The translations under genes and the position numbers were made by a program. The notes below the pieces were generated by a model that worked only from the letters and a program-made list of their open reading frames with translations, ran no database searches and was not told the origin of the DNA. 64,000 nucleotides of DNA from Streptomyces fulvorobeus (GTDB lineage: Bacteria > Actinomycetota > Actinomycetes > Streptomycetales > Streptomycetaceae). The stretch spans positions 3,968,001 through 4,032,000 of the forward strand of contig NZ_BLWC01000001.1 in the NCBI RefSeq assembly GCF_013167895.1, given 5' to 3'. Of the stretch, positions 34,007-42,673 are shown one piece after another; position 1 is the first letter of the stretch; the number at the start of each line of letters is the position of its first letter.

Positions 34007-34135
34007 TCAGCGGGTGCCCAGGACGAACATGGCGATCACCATGGCGAGCGCCAGCAGCAGCCCCGCCCGGCGCAGCATCGCCTGCGCGTCGCGGAGCTCC
34101 TTGGGCGGCTCGTTCTCCGGATCGGACCACAGCAT
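34007..34135 (-). CDS. 42-residue membrane protein (MmpB-like?)
   Basis: A very short gene between the carboxylase epsilon gene and maf. The protein starts MLWSDPENEPPKELRDAQ, has a basic turn (MLRRAG) and ends in a single hydrophobic helix of about 18 residues (LLLALAMVIAMFVLG). Cytoplasmic acidic/proline-rich N-terminus and C-terminal membrane anchor are predicted. Coding is supported by the clean amphipathic-to-hydrophobic layout, ATG start, stop 10 bases before maf, and tight packing in the operon. I recall a conserved Streptomyces protein called morphogenic membrane protein MmpB with this sequence style; that identification is from memory and unverified. Confidence 0.7.
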   Translation of the reverse strand: MLWSDPENEPPKELRDAQAMLRRAGLLLALAMVIAMFVLGTR

Positions 34136-34227
34136 GCAACCGATCCTGCGTCCGCTCCGGCCGCGGCGCCTGAGTACGGGTACTCAGGCGCCGCACCCGT
34201 ACGACGGGCTCCCGGGGTGCGACCCGC

Positions 34228-34434
34228 TCAGACGGGCCAGTACGTCCGCGCCCAGGAGCGCGGACCGGGCCGGAGCGCACCCTGACGGGCGATGCGGCCC
34301 GGGTCGGACCACTGCTCGGGCGGCACCGGCGCGCCGGACGGCACCGCGGCCGTCGCCGCGGCGCGCGCCTGGACCACAGCCAGTGCGGCGGCCAGCTCCT
34401 CCGGGGTCGGATTGCCCCGTACGACCTTGATCAT
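34228..34434 (-). CDS. Acyl-CoA carboxylase epsilon subunit
   Basis: 68-residue small subunit found only in actinobacterial acyl-CoA carboxylases, where it stabilises the alpha-beta complex and raises its activity. The signature IKVVRGNPTPEELAAALAVV is at the N-terminus and the conserved W-containing segment WSDPGRIARQG follows at about residue 42. It starts 14 bases after the beta-subunit stop codon, so co-translation is expected. Confidence 0.93.
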   Translation of the reverse strand: MIKVVRGNPTPEELAAALAVVQARAAATAAVPSGAPVPPEQWSDPGRIARQGALRPGPRSWARTYWPV

Positions 34435-34448
34435 GGTCCGGGTCCTCT

Positions 34449-36037
34449 CTAGAGGGGGATGTTGCCGTGCTTCTTCGGGGCAGGGACTCGCGCTTGGTAC
34501 GGAGCTGGCGCAGGCCCCTGACGATGTGGGCGCGGGTGTCGGACGGCATGACGACCGCGTCGACGTAGCCGCGTTCGGCGGCGACGTACGGGTTGAGGAG
34601 GGCGTCCTCGTAGTCGGCGATCAGCCCGGCGCGGGTCGCCTCCGCCTCGTCGGGGTCCGTGACCGCGGCGATCGTGCGCCGGTGCAGGATGTTGACCGCG
34701 CCCTGCGCGCCCATGACCGCGATCTGGGCGGTCGGCCAGGCGAGGTTGAGGTCGGCCCCCAGGTGCTTGGAGCCCATGACGTCGTACGCGCCGCCGAACG
34801 CCTTGCGGGTGATGACGGTGATCAGCGGGACCGTCGCCTCGGCGTACGCGTAGATCAGCTTGGCGCCCCGGCGGATGATCCCGCCGTACTCCTGGTCCAC
34901 GCCCGGCAGGAAGCCGGGCACGTCGACGAAGGTCAGGACGGGGACGTTGAACGCGTCGCAGGTCCGCACGAACCGCGCCGCCTTCTCGCTCGCGTTGATG
35001 TCCAGACATCCGGCGAACTGCATCGGCTGGTTGGCGACGATGCCGACCGGGAAGCCCTCGACGCGGCCGAAGCCGGTGATGATGTTCGGCGCGAAGAGGG
35101 CCTGCGTCTCCAGGAACTCGCCCTCGTCCAGCACGTGTTCGATCGCGGTGTGCATGTCGTACGGCTGGTTCGCGGAGTCCGGGATCAGCGAGTCGAGCTC
35201 GCGGTCCTGCGCCGACGTCTCCAGGTCCGCCTCCTCGGGGAAGGCGGGCGCATCGGAGAGGTTGTTGGACGGCAGGTAGGAGAGCAGGGACTTGACGTAC
35301 TCGATGGCGTCCTTCTCGTCACCCGCCAGGTGGTGCGCCACACCCGAGGTGGTGTTGTGCGTACGGGCGCCGCCCAGCTCCTCGAAGCCGACGTCCTCCC
35401 CGGTCACCGTCTTGATGACGTCGGGGCCCGTGATGAACATGTGCGAGGTCCGGTCGACCATGACCGTGAAGTCGGTGATCGCGGGCGAGTAGACCGCGCC
35501 GCCCGCGCACGGCCCGACGATCAGCGAGATCTGCGGGATCACACCGGAGGCGTGGACGTTGCGGCGGAAGATCTCCGCGAACAGTCCGAGCGCGACCACA
35601 CCCTCCTGGATGCGGGCGCCGCCACCGTCGTTGATGCCGATGACCGGGCAGCCGGTCTTCATCGCGAAGTCCATCACCTTCACGATCTTCTCGCCGTAGA
35701 CCTCGCCGAGCGAGCCGCCGAAGATCGTGAAGTCCTGCGAGTACACGCACACGGGGCGGCCGTCGACCGTGCCGTAGCCGGTGACGACACCGTCCCCGTA
35801 CGGGCGGTTCTTCTCGATGCCGAAGTTGGTGGAGCGGTGGCGGGCGAACTCGTCGAGCTCGACGAAGGAGCCCTCGTCGAGCAGGAGCCCGATCCGCTCG
35901 CGGGCGGTCAGCTTGCCCTTGGCGTGCTGCTTCTCCACGGCGCGTGCGGAGCCCGCGTGCGTGGCTTCGTCAATACGTCGCTGCAGGTCCGCGATCTTGC
36001 CCGCGGTGGTGTGGATGTCGCTCTGCGGCTCGGACAT
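34449..36037 (-). CDS. pccB: Propionyl-CoA carboxylase beta subunit (apparent frameshift at the last codons)
   Basis: Carboxyltransferase moving CO2 from biotin to acyl-CoA, 529 residues when repaired. N- and C-terminal crotonase-like domains with oxyanion-hole glycines (GGARIQEGVVAL; QEYGGIIRRGAKL) are present. In S. coelicolor PccB, Asp422 selects propionyl-CoA; the equivalent here is Asp419 in GGAYDVMGSK, so propionyl-CoA (and acetyl-CoA to a lesser extent) is predicted. The frame breaks after KRESLP; one extra base in the GGGG run at 34477-34480 restores the usual ending PKKHGNIPL. ATG 36037. Product methylmalonyl-CoA supplies polyketide synthesis. Epsilon subunit gene follows. Confidence 0.93.
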
Positions 36038-36234
36038 CGGGTGGCGGCTCCCTGCCTGGTCACGGGGACGGCTAGAACGTTCGGCGGCGGTGCCCGGCCG
36101 GGACGTGCGCGACCGCGTGGGGGACGCGGTGTCGGCAGGCCACGGGCTCGGCGGCCGGGTTGCTACTGACTCGTAGCGTATCGGCGCGGCTACCGTTCGG
36201 CAGTGCGTCGTTCCCCACACCTAGGGTGGCTTGC

Positions 36235-37089
36235 ATGACACCTTCCGATGCGCCGCACAACCGCTGGTCGGACCTGGACCGGCCGCCTCTGAACGTCGCC
36301 GCGCTGCGCCGTGGGCTGCTTCGGCCGGACTCGTTGTGGAGCTCGGTCGACGTGGTGGAGACGACCGGTTCGACCAACTCCGATCTCGCCGCCCGCGCGG
36401 ACGGACTGGCCGAGGGCACCGTGCTCGTCGCCGAGGAGCAGACCGCCGGGCGCGGCAGGCTCGACAGGACGTGGACGGCGCCGCCGCGTTCGGGGCTGTT
36501 CTTCTCCGTCCACCTGACCCCCGGTGACGTACCCGTGGAGCGCTGGGGATGGCTGCCCCTGCTCGCCGGGGTGGCGACGGCGACGGCCCTCGCGCAGAGC
36601 GCGGGCGTCGACACGGCACTGAAATGGCCCAACGACCTCCTGGTCACCGTCGACGGCGCGGAACGCAAGGCCGGCGGCATCCTCGCCGAGCGCGCGGGGC
36701 AGGGCGTCGTCATCGGCATCGGGCTCAACGTCTCGCTGCGCGAGGAGGAGCTGCCCGTCCCCACGGCGGGCTCCCTCGTCCTGGCCGGAGCGGTGTCCAC
36801 CGACCGCGAGACGCTCCTGCGGGCCGTCCTGCGGGGGCTGGAGGAGTGGTACGGAAGGTGGCGCGCGGCGGACGGGGACGCGGCGGCGAGCGGCTTGCAG
36901 GCGGCGTACGCGGCGGGCTGCGCGACGCTGGACAGGACCGTACGGGCGGAACTGCCCGGTGACCGCCGCCTCGTCGGGGAGGCCGTCGCCATCGACGGTG
37001 ACGGGCGCCTCGTGCTGTCCACGGGCGACGGCCTCCAGGAGCCGGTGTCGGCGGGCGACATCGTCCACCTGCGGGCGGAGGACGGCTGA
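36235..37089 (+). CDS. birA: Biotin--protein ligase
   Basis: Attaches biotin to the lysine of biotin carboxyl carrier domains via biotinyl-AMP, 284 residues. Motifs: TGSTNSDLAARA, the biotinyl-AMP loop AGRGRLDRTWTAPP, LKWPNDLLV and ERKAGGILAE with the active-site lysine, and a C-terminal SH3-like domain. There is no N-terminal DNA-binding domain, so it is a monofunctional ligase, not a repressor as in E. coli. ATG 36235 begins MTPSDAPHN; a longer frame exists upstream but overlaps the pccB promoter region. It is divergent from the carboxylase beta gene, whose partner alpha subunit is its substrate. Confidence 0.95.
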   Translation: MTPSDAPHNRWSDLDRPPLNVAALRRGLLRPDSLWSSVDVVETTGSTNSDLAARADGLAEGTVLVAEEQTAGRGRLDRTWTAPPRSGLFFSVHLTPGDVPVERWGWLPLLAGVATATALAQSAGVDTALKWPNDLLVTVDGAERKAGGILAERAGQGVVIGIGLNVSLREEELPVPTAGSLVLAGAVSTDRETLLRAVLRGLEEWYGRWRAADGDAAASGLQAAYAAGCATLDRTVRAELPGDRRLVGEAVAIDGDGRLVLSTGDGLQEPVSAGDIVHLRAEDG

Positions 37090-37222
37090 CCGGCCCCGGA
37101 GCGGCCCCGGTCCCGGTGCCCGGCGTCCCCGCAGCCGGGCGGACCCGGCCGTTCACACCCCCGGCCCAGCGGGACGGGGCCCGGGGGTCCGGGCGACGTG
37201 AGGTAGGGCACACCTGCCGTAT

Positions 37223-37240
37223 CGTTGAGGCGATTCAACG
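37223..37240. promoter_or_regulatory. Inverted repeat upstream of the adenylate cyclase gene
   Basis: CGTTGA-GGCGAT-TCAACG, a perfect 6+6 repeat 46 bases before the GTG of the cyclase gene. It could be an operator or a 5'-leader hairpin. It does not match the Streptomyces Crp consensus. Confidence 0.4.
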
Positions 37241-37285
37241 ACAGATCGGCAGGGCAGTGCGCAGGGAACGGGCAGGAGGCGGCTG

Positions 37286-38488
37286 GTGACCGTCGACGAC
37301 ACGACGTCCGGCGCGGGCGAGGAGCCTCCGTCGGACTCCTCGGTCCACGCGACACCGCATCACGAAGTCGATCACACGGCGGAGCCGACCGACGACCCGC
37401 TGGCGATCAGGCTGGAACAGCTGATCCTGGGGGCCGACCGCCGCTACACGCCGTTCCAGGCCGCCCGTACCGCGGGCGTCTCCATGGACCTGGCGTCCCG
37501 GTTCTGGCGTGCCATGGGATTCGCCGACATCGGACAGGCCAGGGCGCTCACCGAGGCCGACGTGCTGGCCCTGCGCCGCCTCGCCGGACTCGTCGAGGCG
37601 GGGCTGCTCAGCGAGCCGATGGCGATCCAGGTCGCGCGGTCCACCGGGCAGACCACCGCCCGGCTGGCGGAATGGCAGATCGATTCCTTCCTGGAGGGGC
37701 TGACGGAGCCCCCCGAGCCGGGGATGACCCGTACCGAGGTCACGTATCCGCTGGTCGAGCTGCTCCTGCCCGAGCTGGAGGAGTTCCTGGTGTACGTATG
37801 GCGGCGCCAGCTCGCCGCCGCGACCGGCCGGGTGGTGCAGGCGGCCGACGACGAGGAGATGGTCGACCGCAGGCTCGCCGTCGGCTTCGCCGACCTGGTC
37901 GGCTTCACGCGGCTGACCCGGCGGCTGGAGGAGGAGGCACTCGGTGAGCTCGTCGAGGCGTTCGAGACGACCGCGGCCGACCTGGTCGCCGCGCACGGCG
38001 GACGGCTCATCAAGACGCTCGGCGACGAGGTGCTCTTCGCCGCCGACGACGCGGGCACGGCGGCCGAGATAGCGCTTCGGCTGGTCGAGGCGATGGCCTT
38101 GAACGAGACCATGCCCGCGCTGCGCGTCGGCATCGCCTTCGGCACGGTCACCACCCGGATGGGCGATGTCTTCGGGACCACGGTCAACCTCGCCAGCCGG
38201 CTCACCTCGATAGCTCCGAAGGACGCCGTACTCGTCGACGGGGCGTTCGCCAAGGAGCTCACGCGGACCGGTGACGCACCCGCGTCCGAGGCGCAGGCGG
38301 CCGAGGAGGCCGCGGCCGCGGCCGAGCGCGCGCGACTGGCCGAGAAGGAGGGCCGGGAGTCCGTCGAGCCCGCCCTGCCGCGCTACCGCTTCGGTCTCCA
38401 GCCGATGTGGCAGCGGCCGGTGCGCGGGCTCGGGGTCGTGGAGCCGTGGCTGCTGGCGCGGCGCACCGCACCCGGCTCCTCTTCCTGA
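37286..38488 (+). CDS. cya: Class III adenylate cyclase
   Basis: Makes cAMP from ATP; 400 residues. An N-terminal regulatory region (residues about 35-185) includes a winged-helix/pH-sensing-like segment (YTPFQAARTAGVSMD, ADVLALRRLAGLVEAGLLSE), as in the actinobacterial cyclases. The catalytic domain starts at VGFADLVGFTRL with the first metal Asp. LIKTLGDEVLF holds the adenine-selecting Lys and second metal Asp, and FGTTVNLASRL holds the transition-state Asn and Arg. No membrane helix is seen. GTG 37286 follows AGGAGG. Position next to birA and pccB matches the S. coelicolor cya locus as I recall it. cAMP there is needed for germination and development. Confidence 0.93.
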   Translation: MTVDDTTSGAGEEPPSDSSVHATPHHEVDHTAEPTDDPLAIRLEQLILGADRRYTPFQAARTAGVSMDLASRFWRAMGFADIGQARALTEADVLALRRLAGLVEAGLLSEPMAIQVARSTGQTTARLAEWQIDSFLEGLTEPPEPGMTRTEVTYPLVELLLPELEEFLVYVWRRQLAAATGRVVQAADDEEMVDRRLAVGFADLVGFTRLTRRLEEEALGELVEAFETTAADLVAAHGGRLIKTLGDEVLFAADDAGTAAEIALRLVEAMALNETMPALRVGIAFGTVTTRMGDVFGTTVNLASRLTSIAPKDAVLVDGAFAKELTRTGDAPASEAQAAEEAAAAAERARLAEKEGRESVEPALPRYRFGLQPMWQRPVRGLGVVEPWLLARRTAPGSSS

Positions 38489-38586
38489 CGGACCCCGCTG
38501 ATCCATGTTCACCGGGACGGCCGCGCCCTAGGATCGCCCGGTAACGCTCGTTAACAGCCGAGCCCGTTCACCGGAGGGGTGCAGCC

Positions 38587-39399
38587 ATGACCGTCACGTC
38601 CGAGCAGCGGTTCGGGGAGTTCGTCGCCGTACGGCGGCACGAGGGCCAGGAGCACGTGGCGGAGCTGGTGCTCGACCGGCCCGGGGCGATGAACGCCGTG
38701 TCCACGGACATGGCCCGTTCGATCGGGGCCGCCTGCGCGGCGCTCGGCGCGGACGGCGGGGTACGGGTCACCGTGCTCACCTCCTCCCACGAGCGCGCCT
38801 TCTGCGTGGGCGCGGACCTCAAGGAGCGCAACTCCCTCACCGACGCCGAGCTGGTACGCCAGCGGCCCACCGCCCGTGCCGCCTACACCGGCGTACTGGA
38901 GCTGCCGATGCCCACGATCGCCGCGGTGCACGGCTTCGCGCTCGGCGGGGGATTCGAGCTGGCGCTCGCCTGCGACCTCATCGTGGCCGACCGCACGGCG
39001 GTCGTCGGGCTGCCCGAGGTGTCGGTCGGGGTCATTCCGGGCGGCGGGGGTACGCAGTTGCTGCCGCGCCGGGTCGGGGCGGCCCGCGCCGCCGAGCTGG
39101 TCTTCACCGCGCGCCGGGTGCGGGCGGCCGAGGCGCGGGAGCTGGGGCTCGTCGACGAGCTGGTCGATGAGGGCCGCGACCGGGAGGAGGCGCTGGCGCT
39201 CGGCGGCCGGATCGCCGCCAACTCGCCCGTGGGACTGCGCGCGGCCAAGCGGGCGCTGCGCCTGGGGCACGGGCTCGATCTGCGGGCGGGCCTGGAGGTG
39301 GAGGACGCGGCCTGGCGGTCGGTGGCCTTCTCCGGGGACCGGGCGGAGGGTGTGGCCGCGTTCAACGAGAAGCGGAAGCCGGACTGGCCCGGGGAGTGA
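38587..39399 (+). CDS. Enoyl-CoA hydratase/isomerase family protein
   Basis: Crotonase-fold enzyme of 270 residues. The first oxyanion-hole segment is ERAFCVGADLKER, and the second is ALGGGFELALACDLIVA. The two acidic residues of true hydratases fall in the LPEVSVGVIPGGGGTQLLPR region, where one Glu (PEV) is present. C-terminal helix region ALRLGHGLDLRAGLEVED is normal. It may hydrate short-chain enoyl-CoAs in fatty- or amino-acid breakdown. AGGGG precedes ATG 38587. It stands between the cyclase and the GGDEF gene, all on the same strand, with gaps near 100 bases. Confidence 0.92.
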   Translation: MTVTSEQRFGEFVAVRRHEGQEHVAELVLDRPGAMNAVSTDMARSIGAACAALGADGGVRVTVLTSSHERAFCVGADLKERNSLTDAELVRQRPTARAAYTGVLELPMPTIAAVHGFALGGGFELALACDLIVADRTAVVGLPEVSVGVIPGGGGTQLLPRRVGAARAAELVFTARRVRAAEARELGLVDELVDEGRDREEALALGGRIAANSPVGLRAAKRALRLGHGLDLRAGLEVEDAAWRSVAFSGDRAEGVAAFNEKRKPDWPGE

Positions 39400-39516
39400 G
39401 CGGCGGGCGGTACGCCGTGACAGGGGGTGACGCCGGGGCGGCTCCTCCGGGGCTCACGGGGGAGCCCGCCGGCCCCGAACTGATCAAATCATCACAGACC
39501 TGCATAAGCTGGGCCG

Positions 39517-40671
39517 ATGGCTGGTGACGATGCGCGGCTGCGGGCCGTGGTTTCCCTTGCGCAGTCGATGGCCGCGGCCTACACCCCGCGGGAGTCGTGG
39601 CGTGCGGCGGCGCTGAGGGCGTGCGAGGCGCTGGACGGCAGTTTCGCGGCGCTCTCCGTGTGGGAGCGTGAGCGCGGACGGCTGCGGGTGCTGGTGAACG
39701 CGGGTGAGCGGGCCGAGGGGGAGGAGGAGTTCCCCGAGGAGGAGACGTACCCGGTGCACCGGTTCCCGGAGATCACCGAGTTCCTCCATGAGCGCTGGGC
39801 GGGCGGCGGTGAACCGGACGCCTGGGTGGAGACCGCGGACGGCGCCCCTTCCGAGGAGGCGCAGGCGCGGGGCGCGCGCCCGTTCTGTCATCAGCGGGTC
39901 GCCGCCCTGCGCAGGCGCGGACGGGGCTGCTGCGTGGTGGCGCCGATCGTGCTGCACGGGCGGGCCTGGGGTGAGCTCTACGTGGCCCGCTCCGCTGGGC
40001 AGCCGGTGTTCGGCCGGGACGACGCCGACTTCGCGACGGTCCTGGCCGCAGTCGTCGCGGCCGGGATCGCGCAGACGGAGCGGCTGGAGGAGGTCCGCAA
40101 GCTGGCCTTCACCGATCCGCTCACCGGCCTCGCCAACCGCCGGGCCGTGGACATCCGGCTCGACGAGGCGGTGGAGCGGCACCGTGCGGACGGCGCCGTG
40201 GTCAGTCTGGTCGTCTGCGATCTGAACGGCCTCAAGACGGTCAACGACACGCACGGGCACGAGGTGGGTGACCGTCTGCTGGAACGTTTCGGCTCGGTGC
40301 TGTCCCTGTGCGGCGCGATACTGCCGGGCGCGCTGGCCGCACGTCTGGGCGGGGACGAGTTCTGTCTGCTGACCCTCGGGCCCGGGTCGGACGACGTGGT
40401 CCGGGTGGCCACGGAGCTCTGCGAGCGGGCGTCCCTGCTGGAACTGGGTGACGGGGTCGCCTGCGGGGTGGCCTCCACCGGCGACCCCATCGGTCCGCTG
40501 CGGTCGGCGCGCAGGCTCTTCCGGCTGGCCGACGCGGCCCAGTACCGGGCCAAGGCGGCGCGGTCGGTGAAGCCGGTGGTGGCCGGGCGCGACGGTGAGG
40601 TGATCCGGCTCGCCGACTCCCCGCCGAAGCCGGCGCACGACCGGCGCAGGCTGCGCGGCAACCGGCCCTGA
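39517..40671 (+). CDS. GAF-GGDEF diguanylate cyclase
   Basis: Predicted cytoplasmic c-di-GMP synthase of 384 residues. A GAF-like sensor occupies about residues 20-190 (DGSFAALSVWERERGRLRVL, GRAWGELYVARS). The GGDEF domain occupies about 200-365: FTDPLTGLANRRA, VVCDLNGLKTVNDTHGHEVGD and the active-site loop RLGGDEFCLL. The product-inhibition I-site (RxxD five residues before the loop) is absent; LPGA stands there. No EAL domain. In Streptomyces c-di-GMP holds BldD in its repressing dimer and delays development, so this gene beside a cAMP cyclase is a notable pairing. No membrane helix seen. Confidence 0.92.
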   Translation: MAGDDARLRAVVSLAQSMAAAYTPRESWRAAALRACEALDGSFAALSVWERERGRLRVLVNAGERAEGEEEFPEEETYPVHRFPEITEFLHERWAGGGEPDAWVETADGAPSEEAQARGARPFCHQRVAALRRRGRGCCVVAPIVLHGRAWGELYVARSAGQPVFGRDDADFATVLAAVVAAGIAQTERLEEVRKLAFTDPLTGLANRRAVDIRLDEAVERHRADGAVVSLVVCDLNGLKTVNDTHGHEVGDRLLERFGSVLSLCGAILPGALAARLGGDEFCLLTLGPGSDDVVRVATELCERASLLELGDGVACGVASTGDPIGPLRSARRLFRLADAAQYRAKAARSVKPVVAGRDGEVIRLADSPPKPAHDRRRLRGNRP

Positions 40672-40758
40672 ACGCGGGTCCCGGGCCGGTCCGGGGCTGG
40701 TCGGGGCTGGTCCGAGGTCGAGGCCGGTAAGGGGTCAACCGGAGGACCACGGGTGACA

Positions 40759-40768
40759 TCACTAGTGA
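40759..40768. promoter_or_regulatory. Short palindrome upstream of hutH
   Basis: TCACTAGTGA, a perfect 10-bp palindrome inside a GTGACAT direct repeat (40753-40759 and 40765-40771), 32 bases before the hutH ATG. A possible regulator site for the histidine-utilisation gene; nothing else supports it. Confidence 0.35.
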
Positions 40769-40800
40769 CATGGGCGGTTTCAATCCGTAGGCTTCTGAAT

Positions 40801-42360
40801 ATGGATATGCATACAGTCGTGGTGGGGACGTCCGGTACCACCCCCGAGGACGTCATCGCCGTGGCCCGCGCGGACGCCCGCGTCGAGCTCTCGGCCGCAG
40901 CCGTGGACGCGCTTGCCGCCGCCCGCGAGGTGGTGGAGGCGCTCGCCGCCAAGCCCGAGCCGGTCTACGGCGTCTCCACGGGCTTCGGCGCCCTCGCCAG
41001 CCGCCACATCAGCCCCGAGCTCCGCGTCCAGCTCCAGCGCAACATCGTGCGCTCGCACGCTGCGGGCATGGGTCCCCGCGTCGAGCGGGAAGTCGTCCGC
41101 GCCCTGATGTTCCTGCGGCTGAAGACGCTGGCGTCCGGCCACACCGGCGTACGCCCCGAAGTCGCGCAGACCATGGCCGACGTGCTGAACGCGGGCATCA
41201 CCCCCGTGGTCCACGAGTACGGCTCGCTCGGCTGCTCCGGCGACCTGGCCCCGCTCTCCCACTGCGCCCTGACGCTGATGGGCGAGGGTGAGGCGGAAGG
41301 CCCGGACGGTACCGTGCGCCCCGCGGGCGAGCTGCTGGCCGCCCACGGCATCACCCCCGTCGAACTGCACGAGAAGGAGGGCCTCGCCCTCCTGAACGGC
41401 ACCGACGGCATGCTGGGCATGCTCGTGCTGGCCCTGGCCGACCTCAGGAACCTCTACCTCTCGGCCGACATCACCGCCGCCCTCTCCCTGGAGGCGCTGC
41501 TCGGCTCGGACAGGGTCCTCGCGCCCGAGCTGCACGCCATCCGCCCGCACCCCGGCCAGGGCGCCAGCGCCGAGAACATGCTGCGGGTACTCGCCGGCTC
41601 CGGCCTCACGGGACGGCACGCCGGGAACACGGGCGAGGCGCCGCGCGTCCAGGACGCCTACTCGGTGCGCTGCGCGCCCCAGGTCAACGGGGCGGGGCGC
41701 GACACCCTCGCGTACGCATCCGTGGTCGCGGGGCGCGAGCTGGCCTCGGCGGTCGACAACCCCGTCGTGCTGCCGGACGGCAGGGTCGAGTCCAACGGCA
41801 ACTTCCACGGCGCGCCCGTCGCCTACGTGCTCGACTTCCTGGCGATCGTTGCCGCCGACCTCGGCTCGATCTCCGAGCGCCGCACCGACCGGCTCCTGGA
41901 CAGGAACCGCTCGCACGGGCTGCCGCCGTTCCTGGCCGAGGACGCCGGGGTGGACTCGGGGCTGATGATCGCCCAGTACACGCAGGCCGCCCTCGTCAGC
42001 GAGATGAAGCGGCTCGCCGTCCCGGCGTCCGCCGACTCGATCCCGTCCTCCGCCATGCAGGAGGACCACGTCTCGATGGGCTGGTCGGCGGCGCGCAAGC
42101 TCCGTACCGCCGTCACCGGCCTGGCGAGGATCGTTGCCGTCGAGCTGTACGCGGCGACCCGCGCCGTCGAACTGCGCGCCGCGCAGGGGCTGACCCCCGC
42201 CCCCGCCTCGCTCGCCGCCATCGAGGCGCTGCGCGCGGCGGGCGTGCGGGGGCCGGGCCCCGACCGGTTCCTCGCCCCCGACCTGGCCGGTGCCGACGCC
42301 TTCGTACGCGAGGGGAAGCTGGTCGCGGCCGTGGAGCGGGTCACCGGGCCGCTGGCCTGA
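40801..42360 (+). CDS. hutH: Histidine ammonia-lyase
   Basis: Converts L-histidine to urocanate and ammonia, the first step of histidine degradation; 519 residues. The MIO-forming loop reads GSLGCSGDLAPLSH, so the cofactor tripeptide is Cys-Ser-Gly instead of the usual Ala-Ser-Gly. Other active-site elements are normal: YGVSTGFGAL near residue 57, RNIVRSHA, and QEDHVSMGWSAARKL. ATG 40801 or ATG 40807 are both plausible; the frame extends further upstream into a region with promoter-like character. It stands alone; hutU, hutI and the regulator are not in the window. Confidence 0.95.
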   Translation: MDMHTVVVGTSGTTPEDVIAVARADARVELSAAAVDALAAAREVVEALAAKPEPVYGVSTGFGALASRHISPELRVQLQRNIVRSHAAGMGPRVEREVVRALMFLRLKTLASGHTGVRPEVAQTMADVLNAGITPVVHEYGSLGCSGDLAPLSHCALTLMGEGEAEGPDGTVRPAGELLAAHGITPVELHEKEGLALLNGTDGMLGMLVLALADLRNLYLSADITAALSLEALLGSDRVLAPELHAIRPHPGQGASAENMLRVLAGSGLTGRHAGNTGEAPRVQDAYSVRCAPQVNGAGRDTLAYASVVAGRELASAVDNPVVLPDGRVESNGNFHGAPVAYVLDFLAIVAADLGSISERRTDRLLDRNRSHGLPPFLAEDAGVDSGLMIAQYTQAALVSEMKRLAVPASADSIPSSAMQEDHVSMGWSAARKLRTAVTGLARIVAVELYAATRAVELRAAQGLTPAPASLAAIEALRAAGVRGPGPDRFLAPDLAGADAFVREGKLVAAVERVTGPLA

Positions 42361-42367
42361 GGCGTCT

Positions 42368-42673
42368 TCAGGCGCCGGACGGGCCCCCGAGCGGGCCCGT
42401 CCGAGCCGAGCAGGCGACGGAGCCGGCACCCACCAGCAGGAACGCCGTACCGCCGATCAGGTACGGGGTGGTGTCGGCCCCCGCCCCAGTGTCGGCGAGT
42501 ACGGGGTCCGCGGCGGTCCGCCCGGCGGGCACGGCCCCCTGGCTCCGTACGGAACCGGCGGCCTCGTGCGTACCGCCGGAGCCGGTCGCGTTGGCGGAGG
42601 GGACGAACCACAGAGCGCAGAGCAGGGTGCCCGCGGCGGTGGTGGTCAGCAGCGTGCGACGAGCGATGGACAC
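42368..42673 (-). CDS. Small LAxTG-anchored cell-wall protein
   Basis: 101-residue exported protein with a signal peptide (RRTLLTTTAAGTLLCALWF, cleavage near SANA), a low-complexity mature region of about 40 residues rich in Gly, Ser and Ala, and a C-terminal sorting signal: LADTG, a hydrophobic stretch (YLIGGTAFLLVGAGSVAC), then Arg. LAxTG is the motif of Streptomyces class E sortases, which also anchor long chaplins. Covalent attachment to peptidoglycan is predicted. No binding or catalytic domain is visible. It converges on hutH with only seven bases between stop codons. Confidence 0.8.
   Translation of the reverse strand: MSIARRTLLTTTAAGTLLCALWFVPSANATGSGGTHEAAGSVRSQGAVPAGRTAADPVLADTGAGADTTPYLIGGTAFLLVGAGSVACSARTGPLGGPSGA
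42377..42402. terminator. Hairpin inside the LAxTG gene 3' end, downstream of hutH
   Basis: Perfect 10-bp stem GGACGGGCCC / GGGCCCGTCC with a 6-base loop, 17 bases after the hutH stop. It overlaps the last codons of the convergent LAxTG gene, so it may serve hutH only. Confidence 0.55.
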
